Of a stretch of DNA of 64,000 nt, positions 23,756 to 37,500 are shown piece by piece. Location of the stretch: contig WOFQ01000041.1 in assembly GCA_012184525.1 (NCBI GenBank), positions 124,001 through 188,000 of the forward strand, written 5' to 3'. Positions within the stretch are counted from its first letter, which is position 1; each line of letters opens with the position of its first letter. The notes below the pieces were generated by a model, which was not told the origin of the DNA, ran no database searches, and saw only the letters and a list, made by a program, of their open reading frames with translations. The position numbers and the translations under genes are program-made. The DNA comes from Xenoacremonium recifei. Taxonomy: Eukaryota; Ascomycota; Sordariomycetes; Hypocreales; Nectriaceae.

Positions 23756-26321
23756 ATGAAGCACACTGCCGCGCCAACATTCTTGAGCTTGCTCATTGCC
23801 TCGCTCGCCAACGCAGCGCCTACTGTTGACGAAGTCTATCCGTACAAGGGCCCCAAAGTGCCCGTTGGCGATTGGGTCGACCCGACGGTCAATGGTAATG
23901 GCAAAGGATTTCCCCGTCTGGTAGAACCACCAGCTGTGAAACCGGCCTCGAGCAAGCCGACGAACAACATCAATGTCATCTCTTTGTCGTACACCCCGAC
24001 CGGCATCAACATCCATTACCAGACCCCCTTTGGACTGGGTGTTGCGCCGTCGGTCCAATGGGGCACCAGTGCTTCGGAATTGAGTGAAATCGCAACTGGA
24101 CAGACAACCACGTAGGTCACAAATGCCTAGATTAGAAGAAGCGTTGATTCAAGCCCCTTGCAGGTATGATCGAACACCTCCTTGCTCCATGGTTTCCGCC
24201 ATCACACAATGCAGTCAGTTCTTCCACGATGTGGAGCTGCGCAACCTGAAACCAGGGCACAAGTACTACTACAAGATCGCCGCTGCCAACGGTACTACGG
24301 CTTCTGATACCTTGAGTTTCTCAACTGCGCAGGCTTCTGGTGACAGCAGCGAGTTTTCCGTTGCGGTGATCAACGACATGGGCTACACCAATGCTGCAGG
24401 CACTTTCAAGCACCTGACCGACGTGGTCAACGACGGCACCGCCTTTGTGTGGCACGGTGGTGATCTTAGCTATGCCGATGACTGGTACTCTGGCGTCCTT
24501 CCTTGTGAAGATGATTGGCCAGTTTGCTACAACGGCACCTCTACGGAGCTTCCTGGAGGTGGCCCAATCCCGGATGAGTACAAGAAACCGCTTCCTGCTG
24601 GAGAAATCCCCAACCAGGGCGGCCCTCAGGGTGGTGATATGAGTGTGCTCTACGAGTCCAACTGGGACCTGTGGCAGCAGTGGATCGGAAGTCTCACGAC
24701 CAAGGTTCCCTACATGGTCCTCCCTGGTAACCACGAAGCTACTTGTGCAGAGTTTGATGGCGGAAAGAACGTACTGAGCGCGTATCTGGACAAGGGCATT
24801 GCAAATGGCACGTCTGCAAAGTCTACGTTGAACTACTACAGCTGCCCTCCTTCTCAGAGGTAAGATGCATGCATCGAAACGGCCTCGCCAGGCTGCTCCC
24901 CCTACTCGTGAGGTCACATTCGATCAGCAAGCTCACGATAGATCAGGAATTTCACGGCCTATCAGAACCGGTTCCACATGGCAGGAGAAGAGTCTGGTGG
25001 TGTTGGCAACTTTTGGTACTCCTTCGACTACGGTCTCGCTCACTTTGTCTCCATCGACACCGAGACCGACTACGCTGGCAGCCCCGAGTGGCCATTCGCC
25101 AGAGATCTCGAAGGCCATGAAACTCACCCACTCCCTAACCAGACCTACGTGACTGACAGCGGTCCCTTCGGAGCCGTCGGCAACTACAGCGACACCAAGG
25201 CATATGCCCAGTACCAATGGCTGGAGAAGGATCTCGAAAGCGTCGACCGCTGCAAGACCCCCTGGGTCATCGTCATGGGACACCGCCCGATGTACAGCTC
25301 TCAGGTCTCATCTTATCAGGCTATTCTTCGTGAGGCTTTCGAAGATTTGATGCTTAAGAATGGCGTGGATGCGTACTTGTCTGGGTGAGTTGCATCGAGT
25401 CAATAAGACGAGCGTAGAATCTCTAACAAACCTAGTCATATCCACTGGTACGAGAGACTCATGCCTCTCGGACACAACGGAACTATTGATGAGTCGTCCT
25501 TTGTCAACAATAAAACGTACCTGACAAACCCTGGAGTTTCGATGACTCACCTTGTCAATGGTGCGGCTGGCAACATTGAGAGCCACAGCACTCTTGGAAC
25601 CGACCCGCTCCTGGACATTACTGTCTTTTTGGACCAGGTGCACTTCGGATTCAGCAAGTTGACCATCCACAATTCCACCAGCCTCTCGTGGCAATTCATC
25701 CATGGTGATGGCGGCGTGATTGGTGACAAGCTCACCATCGAGAAAAGGGAGAAATCAGAGGGCCAGTGCTCCCAAGGCTCTGGCAGCGCAACCTCTGGCG
25801 CGGCTAGTGCAACGTCAAAGGCGTCAGAGACAGCTTCTGCTTCCAAAGTGGCCGGTACAACAGTCATCACGGAGGTGGTGAACTCCTACACCACTTACTG
25901 CCCTGCCGGCGCCACTGTGACTGCTGGATCGACGGTCTACACGGTGACCGAGGTATGTCTTTTCAACTATTCTATTGTATTTGCGGCCGCTGATTAATTC
26001 TCTCTAGGCCACACATCTCACTGTGACCGATTGCCCTTGCACCATCACTCGCACGACTTCAGAGCTCGTCCTTCCGTAAGTTACCTGACAACACCAAGCT
26101 TCAACCCACTTGCTGACCGTCATTTCAGTACCACCAGCTACCAGAATGTCACGGCCGTGCCGTCACAGTCTTCCAACGGTACAGTGACCCAGGTCATGCA
26201 TACCACAACGTCCGCTCCGTCGCAAACGACGAGCATCGCCCAGGTTACCAGTGATGGGCTACAACAGTTCTCCATGCCCAAGCTGCTTATCCTGCTATTG
26301 GTTGCTATCTTTGCAATTTAA
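23756..26321 (+). CDS. Secreted, probably GPI-anchored purple acid phosphatase
   Basis: Metallophosphoesterase that releases phosphate from organic phosphomonoesters at the cell surface. Six exons (23756-24111, 24164-24859, 24947-25384, 25436-25952, 26008-26075, 26129-26321) give 755 residues. Residues 1-21 form a signal peptide ending in ANA. A fibronectin-like N-terminal domain covers about 60-180. The metal-site motifs appear in order: NDMG near 192, GDLSYA near 217, GNHEA near 306, MGHRPMY near 461 and GHIHWYERL near 497. Many N-x-S/T sequons support secretion. After about residue 580 comes a Ser/Thr/Ala-rich stalk. The end is a hydrophobic tail (PKLLILLLVAIFAI) typical of GPI addition. 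Such genes are often induced by phosphate starvation, but I did not locate a regulator site. Confidence 0.93.
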
Positions 26322-27936
26322 AAGGAAATAGAAAGACCGGAACTACATGTATACTAGGGGCAAAACATCTGGAATAATATCTGGAGAATACGATATATAA
26401 TTGAAAAGTTCCTGATATCAAATCCTAAACTGACAATATGGATATTATTTCCAATACTCAGCAGTTCGACTAAGTACCATAATGAGGTAACTTGAGACGC
26501 ATAACTTCTACCAGCCGCCGTGTAAGACGAAGACATGAGGTTTAATTTGAAACTTGCAAAATTAACACAACACAAATAGAACACAAGCTATCTCATAGCT
26601 TAGAACATAAGTACAGAAGGATAATAGCGCGCAGTATGGGATCAAATACAGTGCATTCTACATGTTGGATCATCTTACAACAATAGAGAAAGCCGCGCAT
26701 GAGAAACGAGCATAGTAGATTTTATCAGTCCGAAGCCTGAGTTTTTATTTTCTGATCAACCTCGCAAATTTACTTTTGATCTTGCTTTTGATCCGAGGCC
26801 TGAATGGGAATTCAGTCCTTCCTATAACTATGCAGCTCATTTAGCTTTTTTGCTCTGCTTCGTCCTGACGCTACTATCCGCCCGTGTTCCCAATTGCTCG
26901 GCGATACCTAAGTCGAGGAGACAATACGGTCGAGTAATTGAGCAATTAATCTGGATTAGCATTGCCAGTGATCTTCTGGGCCAGATTACCTATTGAAAAT
27001 TTTCAAATCAATACTCCTCATTTCTTCTACACATATACCCCGGGAACCAAGATCTCTTACTCGTTATGAAATCTCAAGAACGTCCATCCTGATTGGCAAA
27101 CAGAACGCATATATCACCTTGTGTGTTCCAAACTACCATGCCATAAGCACCATTTACTACTGCTTTTTATTGCCAGAGACTCTCCTATTGCAATCTTAAG
27201 CAGAATTGTACATTTTCGCATCGGAGGACGCTCCATGAAAGGCGGGGTTGAAACGAAGCAATTGCACGATTGCAGCGAATATAATTAGTGATTATTTGAT
27301 CTTTGTCATGGGCATTTGATTCGCTGCTCGTTGAATAGTGTTTATTGTGTCAAATGAAAAGAACTGCAAATTGATCCTTTCCGGCTTTTAACTTTGTTTG
27401 TCTTTCTGAGGACTGGTCTTGTATCTAGAGGATCCAACGCTGCTTGTCTCTTCGCACTGCGAAATGTATTGAAGTTGAGTGTGCATGAGGTTGACCCTAA
27501 GCTCGGATGTCTTGCCAAGTCTTCTCAAACATTACCCAATGATGAATCTCCACAGAGCTGGAAGGAACTTTGGATCAATCACGAGACTTGGCGTAATCCT
27601 TTCATATATCCTGTTTTGAGCCCTGGACGTCGCTGAGCAACGGGCTGTGCAGTGCAGGATTGACAGGGATAATACGGGGAGCACTAAACCCAGAACGTCG
27701 AAGCGACAGCTAAAAATATCCAATCCGGCTTGTGATGCTGCGCTGTCAGGGGTAGCTGTGGAGCAGAGCATGAGCTGGTGTTTATTAACGGGCCATCGCC
27801 ATCCAAGGCACAAGACTATCTTCTGAGTTTTCTCCTTCTGCACGATCCTCAAGAGCTTTGCACTTCTACATCTGGTCCTGTCTTTCTATCCAACTCCCTA
27901 TCAATCAAGCGAGGTACAACAAAGCACCAGGTCAAG
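26322..27936. other. AT-rich gap with no supported gene
   Basis: The 26340-27400 part is notably AT-rich and without coding structure. From about 27640 it becomes more balanced and should include the promoter and leader of the small wall protein gene. No RNA gene was seen. Confidence 0.5.
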
Positions 27937-28476
27937 ATGTCTTCGACCGTCACCTCCTCCGCCGCCGCGGTAACTACCGCCTGCACGAACCTCTACGAGA
28001 CCCCCGTCCGCGACGCGAACTGCGCAATGCCCTACGGCAGCAACCACACAGCCATTATGGAGGCCTGTTGCGGAGATGCCGACGTCGTTAGCTACTACAA
28101 CAACTGTGGGCTCTACTGCTTGGCCCTGGGACAGAGCGTCAAGGACCTCACCTCCTGTCTGTACGATCACGGAGCCGCATACCAGGACGTCTTTTGCAAC
28201 GGCACGGGCAAGGCGACCGCAACTGGCACGAACGCTGCCACCCTCCCGGCCAGCGCGCAAGCCTCGATCATCGGTAGCGGCACCGCAGCGACAGCTACTG
28301 CCAGCGGGAAGAGCAAGAGCAGCGGCACCAGCACTGGAACTAGCACTGGTTCGACGTCAACTTCGTCCGGCAATGCTGCGCCAGGCACGAGGCCTAAGGC
28401 TAGTGTTACCGCTCTCGGACTGACCATCGGCGCCCTCCTCTTCTCGGCGACTGCCTTTGGTGCTCTACAAATCTGA
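27937..28476 (+). CDS. Small cysteine-rich, Ser/Thr-rich putative GPI-anchored protein
   Basis: Single-exon protein of 179 residues. Residues about 16-88 carry eight cysteines, including one adjacent CC pair (EACCGDAD) and a CGLYC element. The spacing is not the CFEM pattern as I read it. Residues about 90-155 are Ser/Thr/Gly-rich, as in glycosylated wall stalks. The last 22 residues are hydrophobic (ALGLTIGALLFSATAFGALQI), resembling a GPI signal. Oddly the N terminus (MSSTVTSSAAAVTTAC) is a weak signal peptide. An in-frame ATG at 27778 would extend the protein by 53 residues without making a better one. Family members are, to my knowledge, uncharacterised surface proteins. Confidence 0.72.
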   Translation: MSSTVTSSAAAVTTACTNLYETPVRDANCAMPYGSNHTAIMEACCGDADVVSYYNNCGLYCLALGQSVKDLTSCLYDHGAAYQDVFCNGTGKATATGTNAATLPASAQASIIGSGTAATATASGKSKSSGTSTGTSTGSTSTSSGNAAPGTRPKASVTALGLTIGALLFSATAFGALQI

Positions 28477-28877
28477 GTGGCCATGATACTTGTATGTCTG
28501 AACTGCGGGTTGTCTTTCCTCGTTCCAATCTGGTTAGTCTGAGCTCGGGATAATTTGACAGTAGTCAATGAAGGTATAATAGGGTCTCTGTATATGAAAG
28601 GATTTGGGGCATCTGTCACATGATGCGATGGGTATTGTAAAATGTATGATGGGCATAATTAAGGAGTCTTAAAAATAGTGGTAATTTAACCCGGTCAAAT
28701 ATGCATGTTAACATTCAATTGATCTGATGTATATATCTTAAAGAACTTAGGCGTACCGTCAAGCTATAACTGGTGAACCTTCAGAAAGTTTCCTGCCTCT
28801 GGGTATCAACTTGAAACATCCAACATCGATCCTGTCTCCAACGTTATCTTGGAGGACTTCTCTCTCACTCGAGGATC
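28477..28877. other. Convergent 3' intergenic region
   Basis: The 400 bp between two convergent genes, AT-rich after 28600. It presumably holds both polyadenylation regions. Nothing else is seen. Confidence 0.5.
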
Positions 28878-29963
28878 TCATTTCCCCGTTCCATGTACTT
28901 GTGTCAGCTCAATTTGCTCTTCTCGACGGCCCTCCAGTTCTTGGCCTCTCAGTTTGGCCGTCATGCCTGCCAACTCGATACGCACCACAATTCTACAGGC
29001 CATAGAGCTGGCTGCAAATCTGACTATAATCACCAACGAATCTACCACGCTAAAGAAGAGCAAGCTCGACAGAGCAAGAGTACCAAAGACAATATGTCCG
29101 AGAATTCCTAAGCCAAGAAACCATGACAGAAGGAGGAACCATATGTTTTGTGGCCGGTACTGCAGACGTCTCGGTGGTTGGAACGCGTATGGAACAAATT
29201 CGTCGATGAGCCAACGAGGAAATCCTCCACATCTAGGTTCGAGGTCGTAAAGATCTCGCTCTGACTTGACCACCTTGACTCTCGAGAGTAGCGTGATCAC
29301 TCCACCAAGGTGAATAATGACAGCCAAGAAGGCCCAAAGCGGTATCAAGAAGATCGTCTCGGGGGAGAATATCACAATTGCGTTCACTCCCAGGCGGTAT
29401 GCCAAGTCCACCACATTAGCTACTGCCAGACCGGCAAGCATATATTCCAGCACACTGAAGATTGGAAGAGCAGCAGGGTGTAGGAGTGCGAGTTGTATCC
29501 CCTTGCTGAGGTCCTCACTACCCTCCATGATATTGCCGAGCTCCTCGACGAAACCACTGCCTTTTGTCATGATAACGGCCGGGCTTCCAGCTGCAAGCAA
29601 GAAAGCCAGAAATGGACGCCGGAGTGACACCAAAGCAGTTTCGGCTGTGGTACTGCCCAGGCTCTGGAGGATCATTGGCAGAAGACCAAGTATAACGGCG
29701 CTGGCTGCCATTTCGGACTTGCGAAACTCGGGGAATTCGTTGAGGATGCATTCGATCAACGGCGTAACCAGAGAGGATTCGCCGGCACTGACGTTTATTC
29801 TGCCCGTCTGGTAAGACTCGAACTGGCTTTGACAATCATTGTGAATGATTCCTTGTAGATAGCTGTTCCAGGCGGGGAAAAAATGATCGAACTGGTGCGT
29901 CGGTGCGCTTTGGGCCGGGACTAGCAGGGCTGCCACAGCCAGCGAAAACAGAAAAGGCTTCAT
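28878..29963 (-). CDS. Uncharacterised fungal multi-span membrane protein
   Basis: Single-exon protein of 361 residues with a signal peptide (MKPFLFSLAVAALLVPAQS). A luminal or extracellular part follows, with two Cys (HNDCQSQ, LIECIL). Hydrophobic segments then include ASAVILGLLPMILQSLG, RRPFLAFLLAAGSPAV, a span near ALPIFSVLEYMLAGLAVANVV, FLIPLWAFLAVIIHLGGV and IWFLLLSWFLGLGILGHIVFG. The motif GLLPMILQSLGSTTAETALVSLRRPFLAFL is split here by meaning only: it matches a recurring fungal family that I know only as uncharacterised. The upstream in-frame ATG at 29999 would spoil the signal peptide, so I chose 29963. It is convergent with the cysteine-rich protein gene. Function unknown. Confidence 0.78.
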   Translation of the reverse strand: MKPFLFSLAVAALLVPAQSAPTHQFDHFFPAWNSYLQGIIHNDCQSQFESYQTGRINVSAGESSLVTPLIECILNEFPEFRKSEMAASAVILGLLPMILQSLGSTTAETALVSLRRPFLAFLLAAGSPAVIMTKGSGFVEELGNIMEGSEDLSKGIQLALLHPAALPIFSVLEYMLAGLAVANVVDLAYRLGVNAIVIFSPETIFLIPLWAFLAVIIHLGGVITLLSRVKVVKSERDLYDLEPRCGGFPRWLIDEFVPYAFQPPRRLQYRPQNIWFLLLSWFLGLGILGHIVFGTLALSSLLFFSVVDSLVIIVRFAASSMACRIVVRIELAGMTAKLRGQELEGRREEQIELTQVHGTGK

Positions 29964-31509
29964 TACGCAACTGATGCTTCTTGGGGCAGAACTTTGCAAA
30001 AGGAAAAAAATACGAAAGGAAGACAGAGATGATCGTGCAATAAATATCTCTCAATGCTTACGGTCTTGGGGGCCAAATAATCAGCTTGTCCATCACGTGC
30101 TAGCTGGCCAGGTAGTATCGTGGGGTCCAAGAAGATACATATCTCCATCCAGGTTGATCTTATCCAGATTCACCCATGACCTCCGCGATGGAGTTCAACT
30201 AGAGTTGTACGCGAGTAGACTTCATTGCCGGTTTGGAAAGTTGCTCGCATCCTCAAAGAGCATCCTGAATTGACTACTTGAATCCCATACCCTATAGGTA
30301 CATTTGTTTTCGTGCACTTCAAGTCAGATCAACAACTTCTCTGCGAGTAATTGCATTTTTGGATGGCAGTCCTTCCTGGGAGGGCAGATTGTGTGATTTG
30401 TGCTTAGAAGAGCTATTCCCTAACAAAGATCTCAATTTGTGTTAGAATCTATTTATGTTTACTCAACGAATGCCTTTCAAAAATCCCTCACCGTAAAATA
30501 ATTTTTACCAGATTGGAAAACCTCACTTGCACAATGCACTGTGATGAAATTAATGGTAGCATCGCTTATCTCTTGGATTTAGAGAAGTAGGAGACTCTAA
30601 TTCGAGGCTCTCCTTGCGAAGTGTTGGAGTTTTAGACTTGTAAACAAGGGCTCAGTCCTTCGTACGGAGTATTCCCTGCGTGATAGCCGCGGCGGTTTAT
30701 TGGCGCGATTTTACCGTGTAACCTTATCTAGCAAAGTGCGATTCTCACTCCGCTGCGCCCACAATCTAAGACGAGACATGTCTTATTCCAGGCGGCTAAA
30801 TGAACCATTGAGAAATTGTTTTCTGGATTTTTGTGGTAAGGAGGCCCTTTCTAAGACAACGCATTCCATCGACCGCACTTTCTCACGGACTTCGCCTGGG
30901 GCGGGAATTGTGGAATGCCCGTAGTTGTAGGCCCACCCAAGACAAGTAAAGAGAAAAAATATGGTGAAGGGCCTGGTTCTGATTAAAGAATTCGTTATCT
31001 ACATGATTTCGGCGATTAACGATCACGGAATCAGCCTTGCCATTGTCATCCATCCATGAGGTTTTACAAAAATAGCTCTTTAATGAGCCAATAGTAGAAG
31101 CGAAGAGAAATTTGAGGTACTCTTATAGTTTATTCAATCGCTATTAGCCCGGACCTCCGAATTGTAGTCCATAAAATCTGGCTGTAGATAACTCAACATT
31201 CAACTCAAACCATAAATCTGACTTTGCTATGCTGAGATGAACACTCAACTCTACCAATACAAAGACTAACCGGTCCGATTGTGTGTAGCCTTTTGTTCCT
31301 ACGGGTATCCGAGAGGTATTCTAGCATATGTATGTTGAGGAAAGAAATGTGAAGTCTTGACGCCACCTGGATTTGGAATGAAATGAAGAGGTAGAATTGA
31401 TCAACCAGGATTGAAGACAAGAATCATACACAAAATAAAAGAGCCAAAGATCAGTACGAGATGATAACCTGATAACGGGTCCGAACTCAAAGATGGCTGA
31501 ATCGGAAGA
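29964..31509. other. Gap between the membrane protein gene and the PKS cluster
   Basis: About 1.5 kb with no coding structure, AT-rich at 30280-30600 and 30950-31500. It marks the left border of the biosynthetic cluster and includes the 3' flank of the PKS. Confidence 0.5.
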
Positions 31510-34500
31510 TTATTTCTTTTTGGTCGGCGTTTCCATTCGCGAAAGAACAACGGCTATCAAAGCCCTAAGGTTTCCAGCGTTGACAATCTTGGGCAAGGGT
31601 AACTCAACACCTGTCTCTCTTCGAATCCAATTGCGCAATTCGACGGACACTAAAGAATCCAAGCTGTAATTCGAGAGGGGAGCATCCGGCTCAATCTCGT
31701 CTCTCTCTATCATCGTGATGGAGGAAACCTTGTTCATCAACGCATCGAGTAAGACGAGCTGCGGGTCCGTCTCATTGTTGAGCTGTAATCCTTTCGAAAG
31801 CGAGGCCTTGCCTTTATCCGAATGGGTGGTGCCGTCAGCACGAGTCTCGGTGCGGATATAATCCACAAGGGCGCGCGGGTGGAAACACTGCCACGGAAGA
31901 GTACTGCTGTCGTCACCTTGTGCAAAGCTGAAAGAAATTGCCTTGCCGTTGTCGTTGAGACCAGATGACGGACCAACGATGGCACCTTTTATGACCGTTC
32001 GCAAATGGGCCTCAGAAATAATTGCTCCTAAAGCCCCTTTGAGCTGTTCTGTCAGGTTGCGATCAGCTACGTAACCAACGTCTAGTACCACTGGCAAGGC
32101 CACTGATACTGTCGGTTGGTTCAAGGAATTGCGATGCTCTGCGAAACTGTCATAGAAAGACTAGATACGAGACTTAGCCTTTTTCACGGACACTGACGAC
32201 CATGAGAATGGAAGTACTCACAGCTGTTCCGGAATACACTGGCTGTCCAATGTTACCACTACCCGAGATAAAGGACGAAAGAGCAACAAAAAAGTCCATA
32301 TTGTTGGGCAGAAGATCATGGAGATTCCATGCGCCTTGGATTCGAGGCTTCGCAATATTGATCCAATCTTGATAAGATGTGTTGACCAAAAGTTTGTCCT
32401 GGTAGAAAGTCAATCAAAAGTCGAACAAGATGAGATTGCGACTGGGTATCGCTTTACCTTGAGGAACAGAGCACCGTGTATAACACCTCCCACTGGCGGA
32501 AGGTCCTGAATGGCTTGCAAAACGTTGAAAACATCGTCACGAACTCCGATGTCACATGCAAGAGCTCTCATTTGAACATCAGGACTGCTCTGGTATCTTT
32601 CTAGAGTGGCCTGGACCTCTGGACGCGAAGAGCCACTCCGTCCCAGTAGAACTACGTTCCGGGCACCATTTTCAATGAACCAAGGGGCTAGAGAGAGACC
32701 AATCCCTCCAGTACCGCCAGTGACGAGATAGGTCACATCAGGTCGCAGTAGCTTGTTGGTCGAAATTCCCAGTGGGGGAGGACATTCAGCCTTGACTTGT
32801 TCGTTAGGACCCATGCTTATGACAACCTTGCCGATGTTTTGGCCTGATTGTAGCTTCCGCAGTCCGACCGCAATATTTGAGACCGGAACTTCCGTGACGG
32901 GGCGAATTGGTACGATAACTTTGCGATTGACGAGGTCAATTAGATCTGCTTGGCATTTCTTGTGTTGGTCAGGCTTGCGGAAGAAAAGAGTACGAAGATC
33001 GACGCCGGTGAACGTAATATTCCGGTCAAACGGTCGCATGGGCAAATAGCTGTTTTGGATGAGGTCTCGTTTACCAATCTCGACGAAACGGCCAAAGTCT
33101 GCCATGACAGCCCAGGTTTCCTGAAGTAGGTTGCCGCTCAGGGAGTTGACGACGACATCAACACCTTTCCCATCTGTCGCAGCCAAGATCCCATCCCGAA
33201 AGTCAGAAGTTCGACTCGAGAAGATGTTGCTGAGGGGAATCCCGAACTCCGTATGCAGAAATTCTCGCTTAGTTGCAGATCCAGCTGTAGCAAATACTTC
33301 TGCACCGATATGCCGTGCTAATATTATGCAAGCTTGGCCAACTGCGCCAGAAGCAGCATGGATGAGGAGCGTCTCCCCCTTCATGAGACGGCCAATCCGC
33401 ATAAGAGACATCACGGCCGTAGAGTAAGCCACAGAAATACCAGCAGCCTCGGTGCCAGTAAACCCTTCAGGTATCTTGCAGGCACGCCATGACGGCAGCT
33501 TTATGTGTGTGGAAAAGCTGCCACCGTTGAGTGCCCCAAAGAAGATGCGATCTCCGGGTTCAAGATCTGTGACTTTAGAACCAATCTGGAGAACCTTACC
33601 AGATCCTTCAAAGCCGGGACGTGTCCATGGTATTGAGCCAAGTACAAGCAGGACGTCGCGGAAATTGACACCTGAAGCTTGAACTTGAACTAGAATCTCG
33701 TCCGCCCCTAAGGCCTGTTCGAGAACATCGGTTCGCTTGAAGAAGATTGAGTCAGGGCTGCCAGCAGACTCCACTGTCATTTCGAAAGACACATTATCCT
33801 GCCAGACGGGCTGGTCTCTTCGGGTCAAAATCCCTGCTTCGGAAGCAAACGCTTCTCTGGCTCCTTCAAGAGGTCGATAACGAGGCAAGTACATCATATC
33901 TTTCTGCCACGTGAAGTCTTTGTCAACGGCGCTGACCAACTCTGGGTCTTGAAGCCTTCTTGTAAGTTGTAGAATAGCAGACGCTCCTTCACAAGTAGTT
34001 GGAATGTCTTCTAGCATCAGTAGGTTTCTTGATCCGTTCTCAAGTCTAACTGTGCGCAGTACGCCCTTGATGACGTCTGAGTCGGGTGTATGAGACTGCG
34101 GAATGACCCAGAGAAGTGCCGTGACATTGAGTAAGACGTTCTTTAATTGTTCAAAAGTCTCCGAAGAGAACTCTTTGAACAAGCTGTTTCGTGGCGAGTC
34201 GATGAATAAACAAATGGTGTCCTCCTCGATATCAAGCTCGGCAAATGGCTTGATAGATGTCTCAAGATCTAGGTGTTCAGCAAGTGTCTGGGCGACCATC
34301 TGCGCAAATTCCTCTTCTTCTTCATCCATCAGAGGGCCACAAATCGTGATTGGGGCATTGTCAATACTGTCTGACAACCCTACCCTAGTCGTGGACATGA
34401 TGTTGAGGATGTTTCCAGGGTCACCAGGGAATCCCTCAATCGTCCCATCCACCCCCGAAAACCCGCGATCACGCAGGATGCGATTCCACGACTCCTGAGA

Positions 34501-37500
34501 TAAGAGCGGTCCATCTTTTATTGAACGATACTCGTCCTCTGCAAGCCACCAACCAGGAAGTAGCGCAAAGGGCATAACGAATGGTGCGTGACGGCTTGCT
34601 TCTAGAAGGACGAGCTTGCCATTGGGTCGGAGTAGAGACCGAACGTGGTCGATTGTGTTTGTCATATTCGGAGTGGCATGCAACACATTCGAGGCGATCA
34701 CAAGATCGTAGTCTTCGAGTGTAAACCCCTGCTGTGAGGGGTCCTGACTGATGTCCAACTTCTTAAAAGTGATGTATTGCGACCACTTGGCCAACTTTTT
34801 GCGTGCTTTCTCAAAGAATCCTGTAGAAATGTCGGTATACGTGTATGAGAAGTTATCTGGGAGTGTGCTTCCGCCTCGAGAGATTGCCTCAAAGACAGGC
34901 AGGGTAGCACTGCCCGTGCCAGCACCTATCTCTAGGACCCGAAGGTCTGATTTGATGTCACAAAGTGCGTTTACCCAACTTGCCAAGATGTGACTTAAGC
35001 GAGCATTCGTCATGTCATCGTCATAATATCGAGACAGCCGGTCGTCTTTGAGCATAATCTCGAGCGGCTGAACCTCACCCCGAAGGATCTGTGTTAGTTG
35101 AAGCCCTACGGCACACAGCAGTTCGCCCTGGCCACCTGAGCTTGATACCTTCTGAACTAGCGGAAGGATATCGACGCCGTCTAGACATTTGTTCTCCTCA
35201 AAGACAATTGATGCAGCCCATTTCCTGAAGCTGGAAAGATGCGACGGAACTTCTGATTTGTCATCTCCGGATATTTCTTGGAGAGCAGTATTCATGAAAT
35301 GAACGGCCACTTGGTTCAGCCTTCGAACGCGCAACTTCTCAATTTCTTCGACTGACCCAACACCAAGAGTCCTGAGGAGTTTCGCATCGTTAGGGATATG
35401 GTCAAGGCTTGGAACAATATCCCAACGGTAGCTTGCTGGTAGGTTCGATAACGAGTTTTCGCCATCTTTTGAAGTAAGAGCCCGGAATGTTACAGATTCC
35501 CATTCGACCACGGGAAGAAGTGAGTCGGGCTTGCCGGTAAAAGCAGCTACGCTGATGCGCATAGTGCCTGCTTTCGTATCGAAATCGAGGAGGCGAGTAA
35601 CAATGATCATTTCCTTTTCCGCCGCCGAGATTTTGTTTGAGATGTGAAGACGGCTGACGTAGTTAGGCATGACGGCAGACTTCTCTCCCTGGGCCTCGAG
35701 AAATGGTCTCAGTCCTTGAAGAAATGTATCCAATGTTGGTGGATCGACTGTAATTGCTGAGCCGTACGATGGAAGCTCGAGGAAGTCCATGTCCCGGATT
35801 TCGCTATGCATTATAGTCCACCCATTGCCTTCTCGAAAGTGCTTCATCCGCTTGAAAGCTGGCCCGTAGTGGGTGCCTTCTTTACTGTCGGGGACGTATT
35901 CCAGATCTGCAGACCGTTCCTTCATTTGGTCGCTAAAAATAAGAGGCGCCGAAGTCTTGAACGTGAGACTGTCCATCGACAAGTCATTCAACTGAGCTTG
36001 TACTTGTCCATGACAGTGTGATGACCAGCCATTCTCCAGAGACCAAGTTAGGATTTCGAAGTTCCACGTTGTCGTGGAGAATTCCTCAGTGCCAGTCGCT
36101 GCTGGCCTGAGCTTCGTAGTCATGTCGATCTTCTCATCTTCTTCGATCTCGAGACTTCGTTTCGCGTGGAATTCTTGCACTAGTATACTCGAAGGACAAT
36201 TGGAGGCGAGTCTCCTAACGGCTTCCATTGCTAACGACAGGTAACCTGTCATTGGGAAAATGACGTGGCCACCCACGTTGTGGTCTCTAATCCACGGTAT
36301 TTCGTCGAGAGTGAAAACTTGTCTGAATGCGACCTCATTTCCTTCACTGTACGGACTCTTCCATCCCAGGAAGGGATGATACGGCTGGTCTGGGTGCAAT
36401 TTAGCTTGAGTAATCCGTGACTGCAAGACGTATCGTGTAGATCTATCCCACTCATATGGCGGAAGATCAGAGAGAACCCGACACGATGTCTGATATGTCT
36501 GATTGACAGCGCCTAGATCGACTTGCGAACCGAGGCAGAAGATGTCCTTGGCCAGGGTAAAAAGGGCCCCTTCGTTGTCTGTTCCCCGCACCAACGAAGT
36601 AAGATAGGTGAATTGTTCTTGTCGTTGATCACCGTTCTTTTCACGGATGGAGTCCACAGTCTGTTTGATTGGGCCTTTCAGAGCAGAATGCGGACCGATT
36701 TCCACTATGACGTTGGGTACTTTGAAGCGACCTTGGCCTTCATCGCCTGAGTTCTTGTGGCCGGAGAAGACAGCAGCAATTGAATCTGCGAATCGAACTG
36801 GTTTTAGGAGGTTTTGGACCCAATAAGTAGCACCGATGGCATCAACATCCATCATATCGCCAGTCACTGAGGAGATGAAAAGAGGTCGAGAATCTCCTAA
36901 TGTTTTAGGAGTTTCTTCGCAGAATGGTGCTATTGATTCCAGGTAGGTTTCGGCGACATCTTCCATGTGACGAGAGTGGTATGCCACGTTGACTCTCAGC
37001 TTGCGTACAAACATGCCGCGAGAGGTGGCGACTTCTTGAATTTTTTCGATGGCAGACTCATCGCCAGATACGGTAACACTTTGTGGGCTGTTGATCGCAG
37101 CGATCGTTGCGTACCCAAAACTGTTCTCTTCCAGGAGTGCCGATGCTACTTCAAATCCAACCCCAAGAGCTAGCATGGCGCCTTTGTCCTCGCCTGAAAG
37201 CTCTCGGCTGAGTTGAGCAGCTGAGGAGCCACGAAAGTAAGCAATGGCCATCGCGGCTTTGAATGAGATCAAATCTGCGGCAAAGGCCGCAGCTATTTCT
37301 CCACTGGAGTGTCCTGTAACTGTGGTTGGTTCAACTCCCCAGGACCTTAACAGAAGTACTAAAGCAAGTTGCAGGGCTGTGCAAGCTGGCTGACTGATAT
37401 CCGGCTGGTTGATATGTGATTCAGACTCGGACCTTTCTAGCTCCTCTATTCATTGTTAGTTTCATGGAAAATGCAACAAGGGCACGCTTAGTCTACTCAC

